Positions 40,778 through 49,610 of a stretch of 64,000 nt of DNA are shown in pieces. The position numbers and the translations under genes were made by a program. The first letter of the stretch is position 1, and each line of letters begins with the position of its first letter. Origin of the DNA: Rhodocyclaceae bacterium UBA2271 (GTDB lineage Bacteria; Pseudomonadota; Gammaproteobacteria; Burkholderiales; Rhodocyclaceae). The stretch spans positions 39,431 to 103,430 of the forward strand of contig DDXB01000024.1 of the NCBI GenBank assembly GCA_002347405.1, read 5' to 3'. Below the pieces are notes generated by a model that worked only from the letters and a program-made list of their open reading frames with translations, did no database searches and was not told the origin of the DNA.

Positions 40778-41344
40778 ATGCAACGCATGTCGGCAATACT
40801 TGCAAGTTTGATCCTGACCCTTGCCCTGGGTGGCTGCGCCACCTCAGGCGGCACAACCCCGCAGGAAAAACGCAAGGCCGTGCAGGACATGCGCAGCGAG
40901 GTGCTGACGGAACTCTACAAGCTGCGGCCATCAACCCGGGCCGAAATCGCCGCGGCGCCGGGTTATGCGGTATTCAGCAACGTCAACATCAATATCATTT
41001 TCGCCAGCTTCGGCGGCGGCTATGGTGTGGTCAGGGATAACCGCGGCGGGAAACAGACCTACATGAAGATGGGCGAAGCCGGCATCGGCCTGGGCCTGGG
41101 GGCCAAAGACTTCCGCGCCGTTTTCGTGTTCCGTGACCGAGCGTCACTGGACAGATTCATCAACAGCGGCTGGGAATTTGGCGGCCACGCCGACGCCGCC
41201 GCCAAGTCCGGTGAAAAAGGCGCCGCTGTCGGCGGCGAAGCCCTGATCGACGGCATCAATGTCTATCAACTGACCAAAAACGGCCTGGCCCTCCAAGCCA
41301 CGGTCAAGGGCACGAAATACTGGAAGGACGACGAGCTGAACTAG
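40778..41344 (+). CDS. SYLF/YSC84-domain lipoprotein
   Basis: 188 aa with a lipoprotein signal (Cys 20, LALGGC). The SYLF region (from about 60, APGYAVFSNVNINIIFASFGGGYGVV) with KTYMKMGEAGIGLGLGAKDFRAVFVF matches the YSC84 lipid-binding fold, here in a bacterial envelope lipoprotein form. TGGAGG lies before the ATG. Its function in bacteria is not established; the fold binds membrane lipids in eukaryotic homologues. Probably cotranscribed with the ankyrin gene. Confidence 0.85.
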   Translation: MQRMSAILASLILTLALGGCATSGGTTPQEKRKAVQDMRSEVLTELYKLRPSTRAEIAAAPGYAVFSNVNINIIFASFGGGYGVVRDNRGGKQTYMKMGEAGIGLGLGAKDFRAVFVFRDRASLDRFINSGWEFGGHADAAAKSGEKGAAVGGEALIDGINVYQLTKNGLALQATVKGTKYWKDDELN

Positions 41345-41390
41345 CCGCACAGCAAGCCACTGTCCCGCGCAGGTTGGTGGCCCCGTAGCA

Positions 41391-41485
41391 GTCTCGCCGC
41401 CGGGCCGCCCTCTCTCGCTTTGCGAGAAAGGGCTCTTGGGTGGCTCCCCCCTCTCCCCGGCCCTCTCCCGCAAGGGGAGAGGGAG
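41391..41485 (-). repeat. Composite repeat type B, copy 2
   Basis: GTCTCGCC (41391-41398) and the CCGGGCCGCCC core are followed by a TCTCGC/GCGAGA hairpin and a CCTCTCCCGCAAGGGGAGAGG hairpin. Lies in the 438-base gap 41345-41782, which contains only repeats. Confidence 0.75.
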
Positions 41486-41518
41486 AAAACCAGCACCACC
41501 GCAACCCACGCCCCAGCA

Positions 41519-41616
41519 GTCTCGCCGCCGGGCCGCCCTCTCTCGCTTTGCGAGACAGGGCTTTCTGGTGGTTCCCCCTTTCCCCCGGCCCCTTTCCCGC
41601 CAGGGGAAAGGGGAGA
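41519..41616 (-). repeat. Composite repeat type B, copy 3 (tandem to copy 2)
   Basis: Same order of parts as the copy 128 bases upstream, with GTCTCGC (41519) matched by GCGAGAC (41550) and a CCTTTCCC/GGGGAAAGG hairpin. Confidence 0.75.
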
Positions 41617-41632
41617 AAATCACTTCACTGCA

Positions 41633-41780
41633 GTCTCGCCGCCGGGCCGCCCCAAGGCGAGACGTCACGCGGCGCCAGCCGCAAGCCGCTCCAAAGCATG
41701 AACAGGAGCTCCCCGTAACAGACGAGCGCAGCGAGCAACAGTCACCTCCCCCGCGAGGGGGAGGCCGGGAGGGGCCGGGC
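41633..41780 (-). repeat. Composite structured repeat, copy 4 (inverted)
   Basis: Nearly identical to copy 3. Terminal hairpin arms 41633-41640 and 41656-41663 (GTCTCGCC/GGCGAGAC). Its 3' module CGCGAGGGGGAGGC is duplicated across the rmuC stop codon. Confidence 0.9.
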
Positions 41781-41782
41781 GT

Positions 41783-43126
41783 TTAATCCCCGCGAGGGGG
41801 AGGCTGGGAGGGGGCGGTATCCAGCTCCAGCGGCAAGCGCGGCGCGCTATCCACCGGCGTCAGATCGCGAATCTCCTTGTCGCCGCTGACGGCCTGCAGT
41901 TCCTTGAAGCGGCGCGCGGTGACCAGCACCCGGCTTTCGAGCGACCCGGTCGCCTTGTTGTAGGCCGCAACCGAGTCGGCGAGATTCTTGCCGACGCTGG
42001 CCCAATGTTCGGCCAGCGTGCCGAGGCGTTCATACAGTTCCTTGCCGAGCTGCGAAATCCTCTGGGCATTTTCGGTCAGCGCCTCCTGCTGCCAGCCATA
42101 GGCCGCCGCTCGCAGCAGCGCAATCAGCGTGGTCGGCGTGGCCAGGATGACGCGCTGCTCGACGCCGCTTTCAATCAGGCCGGGATCGACCTCCAGCGCG
42201 GCACTGTAAAACATCTCACCGGGCAAAAACAGCACGACAAAATCCGGCGCGGGCTGAAATTGTTCCCAGTACGACTTGCGCGATAGTTTGGTGATGTGTT
42301 CGCGCACCTGGCGGGCGTGGTCGAACAATTTCTTGCGGCGCGTTTCATCATCCGCGGCGTCGATGGCATCGAGATAAGCCGCCAGCGGGGCCTTGGCATC
42401 GACGACCAGTTGCTTGCCCCCCGGCAGTCGCACAATCAGGTCGGGACGCAGCTTGCCATCATCGCCATCCGCCGATTCCTGTTCGTAAAAATCGCAGTGG
42501 TCGAGCATGCCGGCCAATTCAACGACGCGCTTGAGCTGCAGTTCGCCCCAACGGCCGCGGGCGTGCGGCGCGCGCAGGGCGCGCACCAGATTGGCCGTTT
42601 CGCGGCGCAACTGCCCCTGCCCGTCGCCGAGCGCGCGCACCTGCTCGAACAGCGTGGCGTAGGCGTCGATACGTGCTTTTTCGACGCCCTGAACCTGCAG
42701 CTCGAATTTTTCCAGCGAGGCGCGGATCGGCGTCACCAGCTCGCCAATCGCCTGCTGGCGTTTTTCCAGCTCGCCCTTGGCGGTTTCCTGATGTTTTTCG
42801 AGCGTGACTTTCGCCAGGTCGAGAAATGCCTGGTTGTTGCGATGCAGTGCCTCGGTAGACAAGGCGCGAAAGGCATCGGCAAAGACACCGCGCGCTTCTT
42901 CCAGGGCGGCGATTTTTTCGCTGCCGACTGCCCGCTCACGCTCCAGATCGGCATGCAGCATGGCGGCACGTTCACGCAACTGGGCCAATTCGCTTGCCTG
43001 CTGCGCCAGGGTGTCGCGTGCATCGCGCACCCGCCCGGCCAGCGCGGCCCACATCAAGCCGGCACCGAGCAGGATGCCGAGAATGACGGCGAGCATCAGA
43101 TCGATATTGGACATTGCTGTAGGCAT
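41783..43126 (-). CDS. rmuC: DNA recombination protein RmuC
   Basis: 447 aa. An N-terminal membrane anchor (LMLAVILGILLGAGLMWAAL), a coiled coil (about 35-160) and the RmuC nuclease-like core (RGRWGELQLKRVVELAGM, KQLVVDAKAPLAAYLDA, PDFVVLFLPGEMFYSAAL) are in order. RmuC limits recombination at inverted repeats in E. coli, a point of interest given the repeats here. The last residues APSQPPPRGD are encoded by a duplicated module of the adjacent repeat, so the native C-terminus has been replaced or extended. An alternative start is the ATG at 43114. Confidence 0.93.
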   Translation of the reverse strand: MPTAMSNIDLMLAVILGILLGAGLMWAALAGRVRDARDTLAQQASELAQLRERAAMLHADLERERAVGSEKIAALEEARGVFADAFRALSTEALHRNNQAFLDLAKVTLEKHQETAKGELEKRQQAIGELVTPIRASLEKFELQVQGVEKARIDAYATLFEQVRALGDGQGQLRRETANLVRALRAPHARGRWGELQLKRVVELAGMLDHCDFYEQESADGDDGKLRPDLIVRLPGGKQLVVDAKAPLAAYLDAIDAADDETRRKKLFDHARQVREHITKLSRKSYWEQFQPAPDFVVLFLPGEMFYSAALEVDPGLIESGVEQRVILATPTTLIALLRAAAYGWQQEALTENAQRISQLGKELYERLGTLAEHWASVGKNLADSVAAYNKATGSLESRVLVTARRFKELQAVSGDKEIRDLTPVDSAPRLPLELDTAPSQPPPRGD

Positions 43127-43136
43127 GGCAGTTCTG

Positions 43137-43160
43137 AAAAGTCGGCGCTGGTAAAACGGT
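43137..43160 (+). repeat. 24-bp dispersed repeat, intergenic copy upstream of rmuC
   Basis: Four mismatches to the consensus (GTAAAACGGT end). It lies 10 bases upstream of the rmuC start codon. Confidence 0.8.
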
Positions 43161-43178
43161 GCCCGCGGTTATTCGACC

Positions 43179-43335
43179 AAAAAAGCAGTTCACCACGGAG
43201 GACACGGAGGGCACTGAGAAAAGACAAATAAAGAAATCTGCTGGTGCCCCCGTTGAGGGCCCCGTATTTATTTGTAACACCTCGCTTCTTCTCCGTGCCC
43301 TCCGTGTCCTCCGTGGTGTGATCTGCAGCTTTAAG
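43179..43335 (+). repeat. Palindromic mini-element with CACCACGGAGGACACGG termini, copy 1
   Basis: About 157 bp with long inverted ends: GTTCACCACGGAGGACACGG at left is mirrored by CCGTGTCCTCCGTGGTG at right. The centre is unrelated to that of copy 2. It overlaps the nitroreductase stop codon. Frames across it give TTEDTEGTE/LRVLRG-type peptides familiar from many databases as spurious proteins. No clear target duplication at this site. Confidence 0.8.
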
Positions 43336-44014
43336 ATTCATGGAACTTGACGAACTCGGCGAGGGCCGCGCGTTCGCTGACCAGTTGATTTTCCGGCGCC
43401 ATCGGGTCGGCCCGGCCAAGCGCCATGCCGCACACCAGTTGCTCATTGTTCGGCAGCGCCAGCCGGGTGCTGACAACGCGGTGGAACTGCACCCAGGCGG
43501 CTTGCGGACAAGTGTCATAACCACAGGCGCGCGCCGCCAGCATGACGTTTTGCAGGAAGCCGCCGTAATCGAGCCAGCTGCCCTTGCCGAGCCGCCGGTC
43601 GATGGTGAACATCAGGCCGACCGGCGCGCCGAAGAATTCATAATTGCGCCGGTGCTGGGCCTGCATGGCGGTCCGATCGCCCTTGGCGATGCCCAGTAAT
43701 CCATACAGCGCGAAGCCTACCGTGCGCCGTCGCGACAGGTAGGGTTCGAAGAATTCCGTCGGATAGTAATCATATTCGTACTCGTGATCGGCAGCCGCAT
43801 GGTCATAGGCGTCGCAGACTGCCCGCACCAACCGGTCGCGCCGGGCGCCGGTCAGCACATGCACATGCCAGGGCTGGGTGTTGGTGCCGGATGGCGCGCG
43901 CGCCGCCGTGGCGAGTATTTGCTCGATGGTCCGACGCGGCACCGGCTCGGGCAAAAAGGCTCGGATCGAGTGGCGCGACTCGATGAGTTCAAGAAAGGCG
44001 GTGGACTGGCTCAT
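43331..44014 (-). CDS. Nitroreductase family protein
   Basis: 227 aa from the ATG at 44014 (MSQSTAFLELIESRHSIRAFLPEPVP); a TTG nine bases upstream is less likely. FMN-binding features SRHSIRAF at the N-terminus, APSGTNTQPWHVHVLTG and the C-terminal VCGMALGRADP are typical. Expected to be a cytoplasmic NAD(P)H-dependent flavin reductase; the substrate is unknown. Its last codons and stop lie in the end of a palindromic mini-element. Confidence 0.9.
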   Translation of the reverse strand: MSQSTAFLELIESRHSIRAFLPEPVPRRTIEQILATAARAPSGTNTQPWHVHVLTGARRDRLVRAVCDAYDHAAADHEYEYDYYPTEFFEPYLSRRRTVGFALYGLLGIAKGDRTAMQAQHRRNYEFFGAPVGLMFTIDRRLGKGSWLDYGGFLQNVMLAARACGYDTCPQAAWVQFHRVVSTRLALPNNEQLVCGMALGRADPMAPENQLVSERAALAEFVKFHES

Positions 44015-44026
44015 GGCTGGCAAGGC

Positions 44027-45460
44027 TCAGAGTCGATAATCCAGACGGATGCGATTCTGCAATTTCTTGGCTTGCTTGAAGGATTCCTTGAGGACAAACC
44101 GGTCCATCTCGTTGAGTGTGTCGGGATCGACGCGGTTGGCCAGGCCGAGCGGCGTACCTTGCTGCTGCTGACGCAGGCGCATCTGCTGCAGGAAGAAAAA
44201 GGCATCGATGAGTGCCGCTACGTCATCGCGGCCGATCTTGCCCTTTTCGGCAGCGGCGCGCAGGCGCTGCGGCGTGCCGGATTCGCCAATGCCGTTGGCC
44301 AGCGCGAGGATGCGCGCCACATCGACGAACAATCGTGTGCCGCTGGCCTTCAGGTCGATGGTATGCGGATATTCCTTGCTCTTGTCGAAGGTGAAATCGC
44401 GAATGATGCCGAGCGGCGGCCGCGCCCGCAGGGCGTTCTCGGCCATGAAACGCAGGAACAGGGTGGCGCCCGGGATGTTCTTGCGCAGCCATTCGGAAAG
44501 CTCTCCGGCCAGGGATTCATCGCCGTAGAGCGGGCGAAAGTCGAAATAGATCGACGCATCGAGCAGGGCCTGCGGCGTCGTCGAACGCAGCCAGCTGGCA
44601 TAGCGCTGGTGCCACTCGTCGAGCGACAGGCAGAGCTCCGGATTGCTCGCCATCACATTGCCCTTGCACAAGGGGAAGCCGAGGACATCCAGTCGCCGGT
44701 TGACCTCGGCGGCAAAGGGCAGCAGAGCCGCGCGCACCGCCGCCGCCTGACTGCCGGGTGCAGCAAAGACCAGGCCGTTATCCTGATCGGTGGACAGCGT
44801 CTGCTCGAAACGCCCCTCGGAACCGAAGGCCAGCCAGGCCCACGGCACTTGCGGCAGGTCGAATTCGAGCTTGGTCAGTTCGATCAGGCGCACCACCAGA
44901 TGATCGTTGAGCGTCGAAATCAGCTGGGTGAGCGCCTCGGCGGCGGTGCCCTCGGCCAGTGTGCGTTCAGCGAGACGATGGATGTCGTCGGCAGCGGCAA
45001 TCAGTCCTTCCATGTCGCGCGCACCGCGGATGGCACCGGAGATCGCCTTGCCACCACCGCTCTGCAGTTCGTAGATGTCTTCCTGAGAAACGATGCCCAC
45101 CAGCTTGTCGGTGGCATCGACGACGATGACATGATGCACGCCGTTGCGCGCCATCATCAACGCCGCCTGATATACGGTGGCACGCCAGTTGAGCATCAGC
45201 AGACCCGAACCGCTCATCACCGACATCACCATCTGGTCGAGGTCGTATTGCTTGGCGGCGACGCGGTGCAACAGGTCGCGCAAGGTAAAGATGCCCAGCG
45301 GCCGGCTACTCTCGGGCTCGACGACGATGATCGAACCGATGCGGTGCTCGGACATCAACAGCACGGCCTCGCGCAAAGTGCTCTCGGGGGTGACGGTGAT
45401 CGGCTTGCGGCGGATCATGGCCGCCAGTTGGCTATGCAGGGTAGGGCGCGAAGTGCTCAT
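44027..45460 (-). CDS. CBS-domain / DUF294 putative nucleotidyltransferase
   Basis: 477 aa. A pair of CBS domains (about 10-130) is followed by a DUF294 nucleotidyltransferase-like core with AFGSEGRFEQTLSTDQDNGLV (G-S plus acidic residues) and a DUF294 C-terminal helical domain. Many relatives also carry an N-terminal cyclic-nucleotide-binding domain, absent here. It lies six bases after the membrane exonuclease gene. A sensor coupled to nucleotidyl transfer is inferred; the target is unknown. Confidence 0.88.
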   Translation of the reverse strand: MSTSRPTLHSQLAAMIRRKPITVTPESTLREAVLLMSEHRIGSIIVVEPESSRPLGIFTLRDLLHRVAAKQYDLDQMVMSVMSGSGLLMLNWRATVYQAALMMARNGVHHVIVVDATDKLVGIVSQEDIYELQSGGGKAISGAIRGARDMEGLIAAADDIHRLAERTLAEGTAAEALTQLISTLNDHLVVRLIELTKLEFDLPQVPWAWLAFGSEGRFEQTLSTDQDNGLVFAAPGSQAAAVRAALLPFAAEVNRRLDVLGFPLCKGNVMASNPELCLSLDEWHQRYASWLRSTTPQALLDASIYFDFRPLYGDESLAGELSEWLRKNIPGATLFLRFMAENALRARPPLGIIRDFTFDKSKEYPHTIDLKASGTRLFVDVARILALANGIGESGTPQRLRAAAEKGKIGRDDVAALIDAFFFLQQMRLRQQQQGTPLGLANRVDPDTLNEMDRFVLKESFKQAKKLQNRIRLDYRL

Positions 45461-45466
45461 GAGGGT

Positions 45467-47644
45467 TCAGTATTTTAGGCGTGCGTAGTAGGTTTTTTCG
45501 GCCGCGGCATGTGCCTGGCCGAGCGTGTGAATGCCCATTTCGGCAAGCATCGGGAGTATGCGCAGAAATACCTCGGCAGTGACAATCGCATCGCCGAGCG
45601 CGGTATGGCGGCCAATGATGGTGATGCCAAAACGTTCGGCGATGGCTTCAAGCTTGTGGCTCTCCTGATTGGGGTGAACCAATGCCGAGAGGAGCAGCGT
45701 ATCGAGTACCGCGTGGTTGAAGCGGAGGCCAAGCTTCTCTTCCTTGAGCTGGAGAAAGCGCATGTCGAAGGCGGCGTTGTGCGCCACCAGCACGGTGTCC
45801 GCGCAGAAGGTGTGGAACTGCGGCAGCACGGTGGCGATGGTCGGCTGGCCGCGCACCATATCTTCGGTAATGCCGTGGATCTTGATGCTTTCCGGGCGCA
45901 GGCGACGCCGCGGATCAACCAGCTGATCGATATTCTCGAAACGCAGCAGGCGGCCATTGACGATGCGCACCGCACCGATCTGGATGATCTCGTCACCGGC
46001 CGAGGGCTCCAGTCCCGTGGTTTCGGTATCGAAAACGGTATAGGCAAGATCGGCGAGCGGCATGTCGTCGTGCGCATGATCCTCGCCGACACGTTTGAAC
46101 AGGTCGAAATCGTAGAACTCCGGGCGGCTCTCCACGTGCACCAGATGGGTGCTCTCGCCGGCAATCTGCGCTTCGGCCACCGGAATCTGCAAACGGAAGA
46201 ATGATTGCTGGATCGCCGAATCACGACCGCAGGACAACTGGCCGCCATGGCGATCGGTCACGTCGCGCAAGGTCAGTGGCGTGGTCTCCCCCGCTACCGA
46301 CATGGGTTCGATCTGCCAACCCAGCAGGGTTTCGGAAGATACGGCGATACCGGCCCAGCGCAATTCCAGCTGCAACATGCGGCCACTGTGCATCAAGCGC
46401 AGCCGCACCAGCTTGACGGAAAAACTCTCTTCGAGCTTGGAGGTCAGGAAGGTCAGCGCCTGCGTGATCGAATAACTGTCGACCTTCACCCAGAGATCCT
46501 GCACCACATCATCAATCTTGGCTTTCACGCCAAGGCGACTTTCGATGCGCCGCCCCACTGCCATCACCAGGTCGGCACCGAGCATTTCCTCGAGCGGCCA
46601 GCGGTTCACCAGGGTGGTGGCATATTCCTGTGCCGACTGGTTCAGGCGCACCGTCAGAATCTGCAGTTCGTCATGTATCGCATCCACCGCCGCCTTGATC
46701 CTCGCGGCATCGGGCGCCGTACGCAAACCCTGCAAACTACCCCGAATGCCCGCCAGTGCAGCCCGCGTTTCGTCTGCCAGTACCTGCACCGTGCGATCGC
46801 ATTGCGCACCGCTTTCCAGGGCACGGGTAATGTTTTCCAGGACCAGCACGTAGCCGCCAATACTCCGCTGCGACGGCTTTCCCGCCGCATCTTCCGGAGT
46901 GACGCCAGGCGCCGCGATCACCGGCGCCATCTGCACCCGGATCAACTGGCCGGCGCGCGTGGTAGTGATGAAGCTGGCCAGCGGTTGGCTGCCTTCACGT
47001 TCGAGGCGATGCTGCAGGGAATCCAGCGCATGCGAAATCAGCGAACGGTCGAACACGCCGTAGATCGAGCGCCCCAGTCCGATCACGGCACTCGAACTAT
47101 GCAGATCCGGTAGCAGCGCACTTGCCTGCAGGCGGGCCCGATTGTTGTAGAGCAGGATCCGTCCATCCAGGTTGCAAACCATCACCGGCAGCGGCAGATC
47201 CGCCATCAGCGCGGCCAGCCGGTTCCGTTCGGCCTCCAGCGTGACGCGCGTCTGGCCCGCCTGCGCTACGGCATCCTGACGTGCTGCATCGCGCTGATCG
47301 GCCAGGGCGCCCATTGCCTCGGCCAGGGCTCGCAACTCGGGCGCCACTGCCCCGACCTCCGGACGATATGCCGGGTTGGGACCGGTCATCACGCCGATCG
47401 CCTCGCCCAACTTCAATGCCGCACCCGGATACTCACGCCACAACATGCGAGCCATGGCAGCACCGAAGAAGGCCATCACCATCAGCACAAAAATCGCCAG
47501 GTTGATGCGTGGCTCGACAAGCTGGGCAAACAGCAGGCGATTTTCAGCGGACATGTCCGACCACAACAGCCAAGCCGTCAACAGCAAGGGTGCCGCCATC
47601 AACAGAATGATGGCAACGATCAGAAGTATCAGCCGCGGTTTCAT
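45467..47644 (-). CDS. Membrane PAS-linked DnaQ-like 3'-5' exonuclease
   Basis: 725 aa. Two membrane helices (about 4-28, 48-68), a PAS-like segment (about 145-270, LPLPVMVCNLDGRILLYNN), a region resembling a degenerate histidine-kinase core (about 275-490) and a DEDDh exonuclease (about 528-725). The Exo I FDTETTG, Exo II NAAFDMRFL and Exo III RHTALGDAIVT motifs are all intact. It is a membrane-tethered fusion, not replicative epsilon. It is closely followed by the CBS/DUF294 gene, likely a functional pair. Confidence 0.88.
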   Translation of the reverse strand: MKPRLILLIVAIILLMAAPLLLTAWLLWSDMSAENRLLFAQLVEPRINLAIFVLMVMAFFGAAMARMLWREYPGAALKLGEAIGVMTGPNPAYRPEVGAVAPELRALAEAMGALADQRDAARQDAVAQAGQTRVTLEAERNRLAALMADLPLPVMVCNLDGRILLYNNRARLQASALLPDLHSSSAVIGLGRSIYGVFDRSLISHALDSLQHRLEREGSQPLASFITTTRAGQLIRVQMAPVIAAPGVTPEDAAGKPSQRSIGGYVLVLENITRALESGAQCDRTVQVLADETRAALAGIRGSLQGLRTAPDAARIKAAVDAIHDELQILTVRLNQSAQEYATTLVNRWPLEEMLGADLVMAVGRRIESRLGVKAKIDDVVQDLWVKVDSYSITQALTFLTSKLEESFSVKLVRLRLMHSGRMLQLELRWAGIAVSSETLLGWQIEPMSVAGETTPLTLRDVTDRHGGQLSCGRDSAIQQSFFRLQIPVAEAQIAGESTHLVHVESRPEFYDFDLFKRVGEDHAHDDMPLADLAYTVFDTETTGLEPSAGDEIIQIGAVRIVNGRLLRFENIDQLVDPRRRLRPESIKIHGITEDMVRGQPTIATVLPQFHTFCADTVLVAHNAAFDMRFLQLKEEKLGLRFNHAVLDTLLLSALVHPNQESHKLEAIAERFGITIIGRHTALGDAIVTAEVFLRILPMLAEMGIHTLGQAHAAAEKTYYARLKY

Positions 47645-47654
47645 GCCAACAATC

Positions 47655-48200
47655 TCAGACCTTCAAAAAATGTTCGCGGTAATACTTGAGTTCCTCGATC
47701 GATTCGTAAATGTCGGCGAGCGCCTCATGCTTGCCTCCCTTCTTGACGCCCTTGGCGACTTCCGGTGTCCAGCGCTTGCACAGTTCCTTCAGCGTCGACA
47801 CATCGAGGTTGCGGTAATGAAAATAGGTTTCCAGCTTCGGCATATAGCGCGCCATGAAACGCCGGTCCTGGCAAATCGAATTGCCGCACATCGGCGACTT
47901 GCCCGTCGGCACATGGCGTTTCAGGAATTCGATGGCCTGCGCCTCGATCTCGACTTCGGCCAGCGCCGACGCCTTTACCTTTTCGATCAATCCGGACTTG
48001 CCGTGCGCTTTCTGGTTCCAGGCGTCCATTGCCGCAAGCACTTCATCGGACTGGTGCACCGCCCATGCCACGCTTTCGGCAACCACTTCAAGCTGTGAAT
48101 TGGTGATCACCATCGCCAGCTCGATGATACGGTCGCGGTCAGGGTCGAGCCCGGTCATTTCCATGTCGAGCCAGACAAGGGCATTTTGGTCTTGTGCCAT
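47655..48200 (-). CDS. orn: Oligoribonuclease
   Basis: 181 aa DEDDh exoribonuclease that degrades 2-5 nt RNA and pGpG. Motifs WLDMEMTGLDPDRDRIIELA, CGNSICQDRRFM and KGGKHEALADIYES are intact. It lies 10 bases upstream of the PAS-exonuclease gene on the same strand and is divergent from the M48 protease gene. Confidence 0.97.
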   Translation of the reverse strand: MAQDQNALVWLDMEMTGLDPDRDRIIELAMVITNSQLEVVAESVAWAVHQSDEVLAAMDAWNQKAHGKSGLIEKVKASALAEVEIEAQAIEFLKRHVPTGKSPMCGNSICQDRRFMARYMPKLETYFHYRNLDVSTLKELCKRWTPEVAKGVKKGGKHEALADIYESIEELKYYREHFLKV

Positions 48201-48265
48201 AATTCATCAGCTTTCATGCGGTTTTTCAGCTTGCATTCTGGCACATTTCCCCAATCTCACACCTC

Positions 48266-49528
48266 GTGGCCGAACTCTTCTCCCTGGTCTTTCTGACACT
48301 GCTGGCATTGACGACCGGCATGCGCGTGTGGCTGGCGTTGCGCCAGCTGCGGCACGTAGCGGCGCATCGCGCTACGGTGCCCGCCGAATTTTCCGACCGC
48401 ATCGACCTCGCCGACCACCAGAAAGCGGCCGACTATTCACGCGCCAGGATTCGCCTCGGCATTATCGAACTGACGGTCGACGCCGCACTGTTGCTGCTGT
48501 TCACCTTCGGTGGCCTGCTGTTCGCCTTCGACCAGTTCTGGCGCGACATCTTCGCCGGTGCGGGCTCCGCCCACGGCCTGGCCCTGTTCGCCAGCGTCGG
48601 GGTTGCCGGCTTCTGTGTCAGCCTGCCGTTTTCGCTGTACCGCACCTTCACGCTCGAAGCGCGTTTCGGCTTCAACAAGATGACAGCGCGGTTGTACATC
48701 GCCGACCTCTTCAAGCAACTGTTGCTGACCGTGCTGATCGGTGCGCCCCTGCTGCTTGCCGTGCTGTGGCTGATGGGCGCCATGGGCGAGCACTGGTGGC
48801 TTTACGTCTGGGCCGCCTGGCTGGGCTTCAACCTGCTGGTGCTGCTGCTCTACCCGACCTTCATCGCGCCGCTGTTCAACAAATTCACCCCGCTGGCCGA
48901 TGGCGAGATGAAGACGCGCATCGAAGCGCTGCTGGCACGCTGCGGCTTTGCCAGTTCCGGTCTGTTCGTCATGGATGGCTCGAAGCGTTCGGCGCACGGC
49001 AACGCGTATTTCACCGGCTTCGGCCGCGCCAAGCGCATCGTCTTCTTCGACACCCTGCTCGACAAGCTGGCGCCGGGCGAGGTCGAGGCCGTACTCGCAC
49101 ACGAACTCGGCCACTTCCGGCATCGCCATGTCTGGAAACGCATTGCCGTGATGGCCGCGCTGTCGCTCGCCCTGCTCTGGCTGCTGGGTCAGGTCATCGA
49201 TCAGACGTGGTTCTACGAGGGACTGAATGTTGGAACTGGCGAGACGGCGCAAAATACGGCGATGGCGCTGATTCTCTTCTCGCTGGTGTTGCCGGTCTTC
49301 GCCTTCCCCTTCGCCCCGCTCATGTCATGGCTGTCGCGACGCCACGAGTTCGAGGCCGACGCGTATGCGGCAAAGCAGGCCAACGGCAACGAACTCATCG
49401 CTGCGCTGGTCAAGCTTTACCGCGACAATGCAGCAACGCTGACACCTGACCCGCTCTTTTCGCTGTTCTACGACTCGCACCCGCCTGCCAGTCAGCGCAT
49501 CGCACATTTGCGTACAGTAAGTTTGTGA
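48266..49528 (+). CDS. M48 CAAX-type (Ste24-like) membrane metallopeptidase
   Basis: 420 aa from a GTG at 48266. Hydrophobic segments flank the zinc site HELGHFRHRH (HExxH); the second ligand Glu is in SRRHEFEADAYAAKQANG. This is Ste24/CAAX-prenyl-protease-1 layout, found in many proteobacteria and probably involved in membrane protein turnover. A degenerate 24-bp repeat encodes NVGTGETA near residue 322. The stop codon overlaps the arm of a repeat hairpin, followed by a terminator-like structure. Confidence 0.92.
   Translation: MAELFSLVFLTLLALTTGMRVWLALRQLRHVAAHRATVPAEFSDRIDLADHQKAADYSRARIRLGIIELTVDAALLLLFTFGGLLFAFDQFWRDIFAGAGSAHGLALFASVGVAGFCVSLPFSLYRTFTLEARFGFNKMTARLYIADLFKQLLLTVLIGAPLLLAVLWLMGAMGEHWWLYVWAAWLGFNLLVLLLYPTFIAPLFNKFTPLADGEMKTRIEALLARCGFASSGLFVMDGSKRSAHGNAYFTGFGRAKRIVFFDTLLDKLAPGEVEAVLAHELGHFRHRHVWKRIAVMAALSLALLWLLGQVIDQTWFYEGLNVGTGETAQNTAMALILFSLVLPVFAFPFAPLMSWLSRRHEFEADAYAAKQANGNELIAALVKLYRDNAATLTPDPLFSLFYDSHPPASQRIAHLRTVSL
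49226..49248 (+). repeat. Degenerate copy of the 24-bp repeat in the M48 gene
   Basis: About 19 of 23 aligned positions match; encodes NVGTGETA in a loop between helices. Could be chance or a decayed copy. Confidence 0.45.
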
Positions 49529-49563
49529 AGAAACACGCCGGGCCGCCCCAAGTGTTTCTTCGC
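49525..49563 (+). repeat. Constant-loop hairpin with AAGAAACAC arms
   Basis: Loop at 49537-49551 is the reverse complement of the conserved TTGGGGCGGCCCGGC. Arms AAGAAACAC/GTGTTTCTT are perfect over 9 bp, extended by G-C, a wobble and another G-C. The left arm overlaps the M48 stop codon TGA. Confidence 0.9.
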
Positions 49564-49575
49564 CCCCTGGGGGGT

Positions 49576-49597
49576 AAAAGTCGCGCAGCGGCTTTTT
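49576..49597 (+). terminator. Terminator-like hairpin between the M48 gene and rsgA
   Basis: AAAAGTCGC and GCGGCTTTT pair (one wobble) around a GCA loop and run into TTTTT. Positioned 47 bases after the M48 gene stop. Confidence 0.65.
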
Positions 49598-49598
49598 C

Positions 49599-49608
49599 GG
49601 GGGGGGGG
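49599..49608 (+). repeat. G10 homopolymer two bases before the rsgA start
   Basis: Ten consecutive G at 49599-49608, ending two bases before the TTG start codon. It is where a ribosome site should be, and tracts of this length can slip. Confidence 0.85.
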
Positions 49609-49610
49609 CA

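Noticed and set aside
43159..43350. Possible small protein TTEDTEGTE...RVLRG
   Set aside because: It is a translation of the palindromic mini-element; such predicted peptides are artefacts found in many genomes.
47955..47978. 24-bp unit in orn
   Set aside because: Only GCCAGCGCCGAC matches; the encoded KASALAE is native to oligoribonucleases.
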